This document shows positions 57,361-64,000 of a stretch of 64,000 nt of DNA, piece after piece. This DNA is from Nageia nagi (taxonomy: Eukaryota > Pinophyta): the NCBI GenBank assembly GCA_050084985.1, contig JBITNC010000001.1, forward strand, positions 58,838,001 to 58,902,000, in the 5' to 3' direction. Every line of letters begins with the position of its first letter. Within the stretch, counting starts at the first letter, position 1. The notes beneath the pieces were generated by a model that saw only the letters and a program-made list of their open reading frames with translations, did no database searches and had not been told where the DNA came from. The position numbers and the translations under genes are program-made.

Positions 57361-60103
57361 TTTTTTTGATATAAAAAAGGTCGGTTGGATTAAGTACATC
57401 CATTAGAACATCATACTTAGGAACAAAAGTCCACCAAAATAGAAGGTACATATATCTAGAGTTTTGTCAAAATACAATATCCAAGAAAATAAGAAAGCTA
57501 CCAAATATTTGTGTATATACCTGAATCAATCATTGGAGGGAGGAAGACGAAAGTTATCCACAAGGTTCATATACTCCCAACCTTCAACCTCCTCAACAAT
57601 ATTACTTTAACCATCATTATAATTACTCCCACTAGCATGGGCACGTGTATCAACTTCTTTATAAGCTTAAGCAGTAGGATTTGATACATCTCCTGAATCG
57701 GTAGCAAGAACAGAAGGTTTAGGATAAATATCCCAACCACTATGAAAGTGAGAAGAGGTAGGATCTCCATCATTCATTTGTTTAGGATTGGGTCGAGGAT
57801 GAGACTGATGACGAGGAGAATTTTCCAAAGTAACACCATTGGATAAAATCCAAAGTGGAGATAGGGTTTGATTAGGAGGAAACTCGTTAGGTGTGAAATG
57901 ACTAATGGTGCAAGGTGTGTTCCTCTAGTGGTCAAGTAAATTGTGTAAGTGATGAATATCCACATTCACTTTTCCACCTATACAATAATATTCAACTAGC
58001 AATTATAGAAAATAACATATTTATTAGCAAGACTAAAGGTTTTCAAAGCCTCTTCCTGACCAAAAATAATATTATTTCTAGTTTTTTTACAAGTGATAGA
58101 GAAAGCTAATTCTAAAAATATTCCATACTTCACCTAAGGGTTATGAAAAACCAAGAGGATCCCCTAAGATAGTATGAACCTAGGAATAAGGGGAAGCTAA
58201 GAAAGGGTGGGAAAAGGAAAGGATCCACTCTACACCTATTTAACTTTACAACAAAACCAAAAATATTAATAAAATCTTTAGGCTCTTGAAAAAAGGACAA
58301 TAGGGTTAGCAACACCCAAATATGTACACTTGTGATCAATAAGATGACCCTGATGAATCATACTCCGAGAAAAAAAACTTTGCTTAGGTTCAATATACTT
58401 ATCCCATCCAACAAAAAATCGCAGAGACCATCTTGACTAAGAAGACACAAGATCATATATAAGGTTTAACATATCAAACATATGAACATTGGGAGAGAGC
58501 AAATAATAACCATTGTGAGGTTTGTATCTAACAAGTTTCATGTTTTTTGGCCTTAACCAATCAGACCACCATGGATTTTGAAAATGATTTCCAATTTTAT
58601 TTGAAACTGAGAAAGTTGCCCTATCCACAACCACATTAAAGGTAGCTTTATCATCTATTTTGAGGCTATAAATGCTTTGAGAAACTTCTCAAGAGTACCA
58701 ATTCTTGGTTTGAAAAAAAATACAAATGTTAAAGAGAATCAATTCCTTTCTTGTGAAAATGTATAGCTTGAACCCATTGGACATTAGCTAGCGACATACC
58801 CTCAATTGAAACAATAGATGACCATTGAACATTAAGGGAGGAAACTGAAGCTCCTACTAACTTATCTTATATATGCCAACTAAGCCAAGGCTTAAGAGAA
58901 TCCCAAGCCTTCCAAATACTCTTGATGATAAAAGATCATGATATTTTAATAGTAATTGGAGTACTAAGGAGGGTTTAAAAACTTAACCCCTTCCAAACCT
59001 TTTTTCCAAAGGGAAGACCTAAAGAAATACAGTGAAGAATAAGAATATTCCAAGCTTCATCCCCCTCTAAAGATTTCAAAATCCACTACACACATAGACC
59101 AAAAGCATGAAGTTGATAATCAAATAGGCCCATTCCACTAACTACCCAAGGGATACAACAAATATCCGAACAAACTATCTGGAAAGCCTCTTTTATGAAC
59201 ATTATAAACTCAAATGAAATCCCCCAAGACTTTGTCTAACTTTTGGTAACATGATTTGGAAGGGACCCAACAAGAATAGTAGTACACATGGGTAGAATCA
59301 AGGACTTTTGAGCATATTTGAAACTTTCCAACTAAAGATAATTTCTTGGTATCCCAATAACTCAACTTTTTATCAACCTTTTGAACCACAAAATTATAAA
59401 TTTGAGCAGGTAAACCTTGAATAGAAAAAGGTATTCCCAAAAATTTAAACATCTATCCATTTTGGATCCATTTCAAAGGGAATCAAGCAAGTCAATCAGG
59501 GAGAAGATAAATAGATTGTCTAACAAAAAACTTATTTTACCACTAGATACTAGAACCAAAGGCAAAATAAAATGTATCTAGGCATCTTAACACATTAACC
59601 ATAGACTGCTCATCTTCTTGAAGAGTAGGAAATGAATCATCAACTAAATGGCCATTAAAGAGCTACATCTAAGAATTGGGATGATAAGTTACTTTAATTA
59701 TATCGTAAGAGGCTTGATGCACAAGGAGGTAACTAAAATCTTCTATAGAGAGGATGAATAAAGAGGGAGATAGAGGAAAGCCTTGGTGAATAGAGTGAGC
59801 TAAAGAAATGTTTTTAGATTGAGAGTCATTCATGGTAAGCACAACAGAAGAATCTCTAAAGAGCATCTTCATAGAAGAAGCAAAATACGAGCCATTGAAA
59901 CCAAGAGCTGAAAGCATGGAAATAATAAAATATCACTCAATCTTGTTATTATAAGCCTTCTCAAAATCATTTTTAATAAATAAAGCATCTTGATTTGAGG
60001 AGTGCACCCATTTAATACGTTCCTACATAGTATAACATAGTCCAAAATATATTATCCTTTAATAAACCTTGTTCACTTTGCTTGAATAATCAAAGGTAAA
60101 ATA
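57361..60103 (-). pseudogene. LINE L3, ORF2 RT and C-terminal part
   Basis: Minus-strand LINE ORF2, closely related to L2. From the right edge: SNQDALFIKNDFEKAYNN at 59.97 kb, then an open frame at 59669-59917 with LSALGFNGSYFASSMKMLF and IHQGFPLSPSLFIL, then NGHLVDDSF at 59.63 kb (F-A-D-D site as LVDD). Next LGIPFSIQGLPAQIYNFVV at 59.4 kb, MGLFDYQLHAFGLCV near 59.1 kb, and FQNPWWSDWLRPKNMKLVRY at 58.55 kb. A C-terminal frame near 57.6-57.84 kb reads NSPRHQSHPRPNPKQ. It ends in an A-rich tail around 57361-57378, a likely true 3' end. 5' part cut by E4. Confidence 0.88.
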
Positions 60104-60602
60104 TTTTGGAATGTATAATGCAATATTGTAAAGGTTTGTATTAAATATTCTATGTAAGTTCACTAATACTTAAGGGTATCATTTGATACTTAAAGTATTT
60201 AAGTGAATATGATAATGTAACTTGTCCTACAATCCATGTCATGAGCATGCCCCTTGGGTAAAAGGATGTGCATGTCATGCTTTGTACATTGGATAAAAGG
60301 GTGATCCAAAGAGAGATTTTAGCCTATAAATAGAAGGCTCCCTCTTTGTGATCACTACCAATTTGTGGAGTAAAATTATGCTATAGAATAGTGGTTAGGA
60401 GAAAATAGTAGGAGGATTGTAAGAGAGTTGTATCTGTGATTGAAGTAAAGATCTAGTTAGTGGATGTACTCCTAGTTGGAGGAACCGTTTACATCTTGTG
60501 TTATCTTTATGAGATTGCTTTGTGTGATAGTTAGATGTGAATTAAGAGCTTTCATATGATCTTGGTTGTTTACAAATTATCTTGTTAGTGTTAGTTCCTT
60601 CA
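60104..60602 (+). repeat. E4 5' LTR
   Basis: About 499 bp; starts TTTTGGAATG (family TGTTGGAATG) and ends TTAGTTCCTTCA. It matches both E3 LTRs throughout. Confidence 0.95.
60324..60333 (+). promoter_or_regulatory. TATA box in E4 LTR
   Basis: CTATAAATAG in GCCTATAAATAGAAGGCTCC, identical in context to E3. Confidence 0.65.
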
Positions 60603-60605
60603 AAT

Positions 60606-60616
60606 TGGTATCAGAG
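60606..60616 (+). other. E4 primer-binding site (tRNA-Met)
   Basis: TGGTATCAGAG three bases after the LTR; next base is G where the consensus has C. Confidence 0.92.
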
Positions 60617-61379
60617 GCCATTGGAAGCTCCTCTTCACATCCTTGGTGTGGAAGCTCTTCTTCATTCTTCAACATACTCTTCATTGAGGTAAAATAAAGA
60701 GAAAGTATAATGTCCTTCATTTTTGACTTTTGAGCTTATTTTGCTATTTCTACTAACATATTACTTACTATATTTTAGTCCTTATTTATTATGACTAACA
60801 AAGTTACAATTTTGTTACTAATCCTCTATAATACTTGTAATATTTTAATTGCTACATGTTTTTTTAAAAAAATATGGGGGTTAGTATACAAAATTGTTTT
60901 TTTTTTATATAATGTATGTGTTAGCTCAAATTATCACAACATTTGCATAAAATATATGATGCAATTTGCAATTTTTCTTAATTGCTACAATTTTTTTAAG
61001 AAAAGGGGTTATTATACAAAATTTGTGTAATATTACAAAGGTAATATAACAAAATATGCTTAAAATTAAGATAGATGATGCAAGTTTTTAAAACTACTAA
61101 TTTGTTTTTGGGGATGCATTCTTTAATTTAGTGTACAAATTGCAATACTTAATAATTTATTCTTTTAAAAGGGGATGTACTTGCAATTTTTTTTAAACAA
61201 AAGAGGAAGAGGAATTTAATCTATTTGCAAAGTTTTTTTTTTTTTAAATACATAAAATATTTTTACATTATTTTGGAGGATGAACATCCGTGGTCAAAAA
61301 CCCATGGTAGCTTAACCGGCTTGAATGCAAGAGTGAATCCCCTTTGTAATCAGGCTAAATAAGAAATGGAGGGTTGATT

Positions 61380-61960
61380 AGACTTGGAGGTGGTGTTGTG
61401 GATGAATCTGGCCACTCCTGTGTCCCTCTCAACCCTTTCTTTGAGCCCCTATTGCTTATTCTCCATCATGCGGCCCCTTTCCTCCTATCTAACAATTATT
61501 TGAACCCCTTGCTCTCCACTCTCCACTTGGCCCTTGCGGCCTTCTTCCTATCAGCCTCATCCTTGCCTAGCCTCTGCTCCTCTCCCATGCCTCTCCTCCT
61601 CAACCTCTCCTCTAGCAGTACCTTCACATTTTTTTTTATGTTGTGTACTAACTAGCCTTCCCTTACTCATAGCAATTGTGACTGCTAGCATTGACCTTTT
61701 GGATACTCCTCTCCCCTACCTTGTGATTGCCAAGAACCTCCCATCGCCTTGCTAATGACTTGCTTGAGAGAAAACCACATGGATCTCATGGCCCTCTCAG
61801 CTCTTGCGGCCCTCTGAACCCTTGTGACTGAATCTTTGCCTCCATCTTCACACAACTTGCCACCCACTCCCTTATTTTGGTAGCCATTCCCTTTATCTAT
61901 TTTGTTGCCCAAACTATGGTACATTTTTTTAATGCCTAGTCAACCTTTTTCCTTACTTGT
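61380..61960 (+). repeat. Pyrimidine-rich block in E4 leader
   Basis: Long C/T-rich stretch with CTCC, CCTT and CTTG phrases and higher GC than its surroundings. E3 carries a C/T-rich block at the same relative place (38.25-38.75 kb, minus strand), but the two are only loosely similar in sequence. Confidence 0.6.
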
Positions 61961-62509
61961 TCCTTTGAGTTGTGTGGAGTAAGAATTCAAACTTAGCATT
62001 AAGTTTGCATCCACTTTTCATTTAATGTTTTGCAAACTTAGTACTTTACTTAAATATTTCCTTGTTGAAAAGGTTTAACCAAAATCAAATCTCATTAGTT
62101 GATATCTTTTTAAAAATTTTAGACATAGGAGTATTTAAAAAAAAGGGGGTACTTTACTCTTGTTTTTGAGTAAACTCTAATTATTTAAAGTAAATTTTTG
62201 AAGCTATATAAGGTATTTTTTCTCTAAAAAGATAAATGATTTAGGTATTATAATTAAGAGAATTAATACTTATTTTTTTATGGTAGAAATTTGACATCAT
62301 TTCGTCAAAGTTAATTTCTTTCTCCTTAAAGTTAAGAGTGATTATACAGTAAGCTCTTATTGCCTAAGTGATCATTGAAGGAATCAAGATCAAGATCCTT
62401 TTCTTTTTAAGAAAAAAAGGGGGAATTGTTTTACTTCAAAATACAAGTTTTTAGTATGCTTTAAGTAAAAAAAAGAGGGGAATTTGTATAATTTTACTTA
62501 AAACTTTAT

Positions 62510-62800
62510 CTAGATTTTGCATGCTTAATTTATTTAAGTTATAATGCATGCTTACTTAATTTTTAAAGTTATAATGCATTCTTCCTACTTAATTCTTAAG
62601 TTAAATAGTGCATGCTTCTTACTTAATTTATTGGAATGGTGCATGCTTACTTAAATATTTTTTTTAAAGCTATGTGAATGATGCATTTTTTTTGCTTAAT
62701 GCTTAAAGCTTAAATTTTTTAATGCATGCTCAAGGACTTCAATTTTTTTTAAGTTAATGCTTAGGACTTAAATGTTTTAAGATGCATGCTTATGACCTAA
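62510..62800 (+). repeat. Degenerate TGCATGCTTACTTAA repeat in E4 leader
   Basis: At least six spaced copies of ATGCATGCTTACTTAA-like phrases between 62515 and 62800, spacing roughly 30-60 bp, often next to AAGTTA or TTAAGTTA. Confidence 0.75.
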
Positions 62801-63663
62801 AAATGCATTTTGAGTATTTATCCTTATATGGAATGGACTTGTGCAAAATAGGAGATGATGTAAAGATATCTTTTAGGGGTTGGTAAACAAAACCCATTGG
62901 ACACTTAGGTTTCAAATTTTTGAATAGATGATGTTTTACTTATGCTCTTTTATTTCATATTTCATACTTTATTTTATTTGCTTATGCAAACAAAAATTCA
63001 AACATTGATATGAGCAATCTTCTAAAATGAACACACCCACACGTACATTTTGCAACATAACTTATCTGAGAAGCCATGAGGTGAGGATAGGCAAACTAGA
63101 GCCTTTAAGTTCGCTGATCCAAGCTGTGAAAAGTCTATACTTTTTAATTGCCTCTAAGTCCTCTATTGGTTTAGATTTAACTCTAATAGGTGGATAGGTA
63201 TGTGTGTAGTGATACCATATATCCACATGTCCATTTAGGAATTATCTTGATAACCTAGGAGAACAACTTGAAACCTAATCAAGATTAATAATTTTATCAA
63301 TTCAGTAAATGTTAAAATCTTAAAAAATAACTAGTACTTCTTGTGAGAGTATATTACTACCTAAAAGGAATTGGTTGAGTATTGGTAGGACTTGGGCTCC
63401 TCTTATGTGGGCATCCAAGTGAAGGCCTAATTTTAGATAAGAAAATAAGTCTCAACAATGTCACTCTACATCTACGATTCTTGAGATGAGAAATGTATTT
63501 GGGTACATGGGTTATTATTTGAATTGTAAAACATTTACACTTATGAATCAAATTAAGCATGTATTTAGTGTTAAATGTAACATTTATTATTTACTTGGTT
63601 AAAACATAACATTCAATGTTGTTTATTGAATCATATGGTTATTATTTCACATTATTATGTAGC

Positions 63664-64000
63664 AAATGGGAGAATCCTTTTTATCCAAACACATTCTTGA
63701 TGGTTCCAACTTTGGGATTTGGAAACCTTGAATGATAGTTGAGTTGTAGGCAAAGAAGCTTTGGCAAATAGTGAATAAGAACTTTGTACTTCCTACAGAT
63801 GAGGAGGTACTAAAGGTTTACAACACAAAGAATGAGTTAGCAACCTCCATGATTTATCGTACAGTTTCAAATGATGTGCTTCTGATGATTTTCTCTTCAA
63901 CCTTGATAAAGAAAGCCTGAGATAAGCTTAAAAAAATCTACCTTGGTTCAAACTTTTTAAGAAGGTTTACCATTCTCCAAAAGTTACTTCAATCTCATCA
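63664..64000 (+). pseudogene. E4 gag, N-terminal part
   Basis: Reads MGESFLSKHILDGSNFGIW after the ATG at 63666 (copia gag DUF4219/UBN2 start, L-x-G-x-N-(Y/F)-x-x-W), then LWQIVNKNFVLPTDEE, ELATSMIYRTVSNDVLLMIF and FTILQKLLQSH. Stops replace expected residues at three or more places (for example the codon after the W-K-P start). Nearly colinear with E3 gag. Cut by the window end. Confidence 0.92.

Larger units (their letters stand above)
60617..63663 (+). other. E4 long leader
   Basis: No supported gene. Layout mirrors the E3 leader: AT-rich start with homopolymer runs, a C/T-rich block at 61.38-61.96 kb, runs of T and A with short TTAAGTAAA phrases to 62.45 kb, a TGCATGC repeat region (62510-62800), and a conserved segment before gag (62.85-63.6 kb). 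The open frames at 61374-61755 (plus) and 61685-61924 (minus) are low-complexity and unlike any domain I know. Confidence 0.75.
60104..64000 (+). mobile_element. E4: Ty1/copia element, 5' part, runs off window
   Basis: Same family as E3 but on the plus strand: 5' LTR, tRNA-Met primer-binding site, a ~3.06-kb leader and the start of gag. It interrupts LINE L3 RT. Protease, integrase, RT and the 3' LTR would lie beyond the window, so the target duplication cannot be checked. Confidence 0.93.

Noticed and set aside
61374-61755. Two overlapping plus-strand open frames rich in Leu, Pro and Ser
   Set aside because: They come from the low-complexity pyrimidine block in the E4 leader and are not kept in E3.
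1-64000. tRNA, rRNA or other structural RNA genes
   Set aside because: No cloverleaf-like A/B box pair or rRNA signature seen on reading both strands; only the weak B-box-like site at 56.35 kb, listed as a possible SINE. A covariance-model scan would be decisive.

Overview
This is a plant nuclear segment made almost entirely of old, mutated retrotransposons. I see no intact host gene, rRNA, tRNA or CRISPR. The DNA is very AT-rich. The recognisable families are Ty3/gypsy, Ty1/copia and plant LINEs with a DUF4283-like ORF1, plus a plant mobile domain (PMD) remnant. Coding remnants are full of stops, several of which look like CAG/CAA/CGA turned to TAG/TAA/TGA, as expected from C-to-T decay of methylated DNA. 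Deeply nested, old LTR elements suggest a large repeat-rich genome, perhaps a gymnosperm; the species cannot be fixed from the sequence. I name elements E0-E6, R2 and L1-L3 for this window only.

Region 1-11.85 kb: the decayed interior and LTR of a minus-strand LTR element (R2). Its LTR is split by E0 (3690-11723, minus), a gypsy-type element with two ~710-725 bp LTRs and a gag remnant but no recognisable pol. Where pol would be expected there is an antisense PMD remnant (5.6-7.2 kb), and gag holds a ~588-bp tandem duplication. 11.85-14.28 kb is unassigned AT-rich DNA with a short minisatellite.

Region 14.28-45.8 kb: a four-level nest. LINE L1 (minus) is split by gypsy E1 (15203-44034, minus; same LTR family as E0). 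E1 is split inside gag by gypsy E2 (22659-42903, minus; Athila/Tat-like primer-binding site and an extra ORF after integrase). E2 is split near its gag/protease junction by copia E3 (31234-39882, minus), which has a perfect 5-bp target duplication CCTAA. Reading frames resume across each insertion.

Region 45.8-57.4 kb: a plus-strand LINE (L2), a gypsy LTR with primer-binding site (E5), a second R2 LTR that shows the uninterrupted site where E0 inserted in the other copy, a polyubiquitin-like pseudogene, a 5'-truncated copia element (E6), a very AT-rich stretch, a possible SINE fragment and a ~0.75-kb GC/CpG-richer island that may be low-copy host DNA.

Region 57.36-64 kb: LINE L3 (minus), interrupted in its reverse transcriptase by copia E4 (plus, same family as E3). 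E4 runs off the window end in gag. Both E3 and E4 carry an unusually long (~3 kb) leader between the primer-binding site and gag. Every element here looks inactive by itself; the interest lies in the insertion history, the antisense PMD passenger, the ubiquitin remnant and the repeat-rich copia leader and tail.
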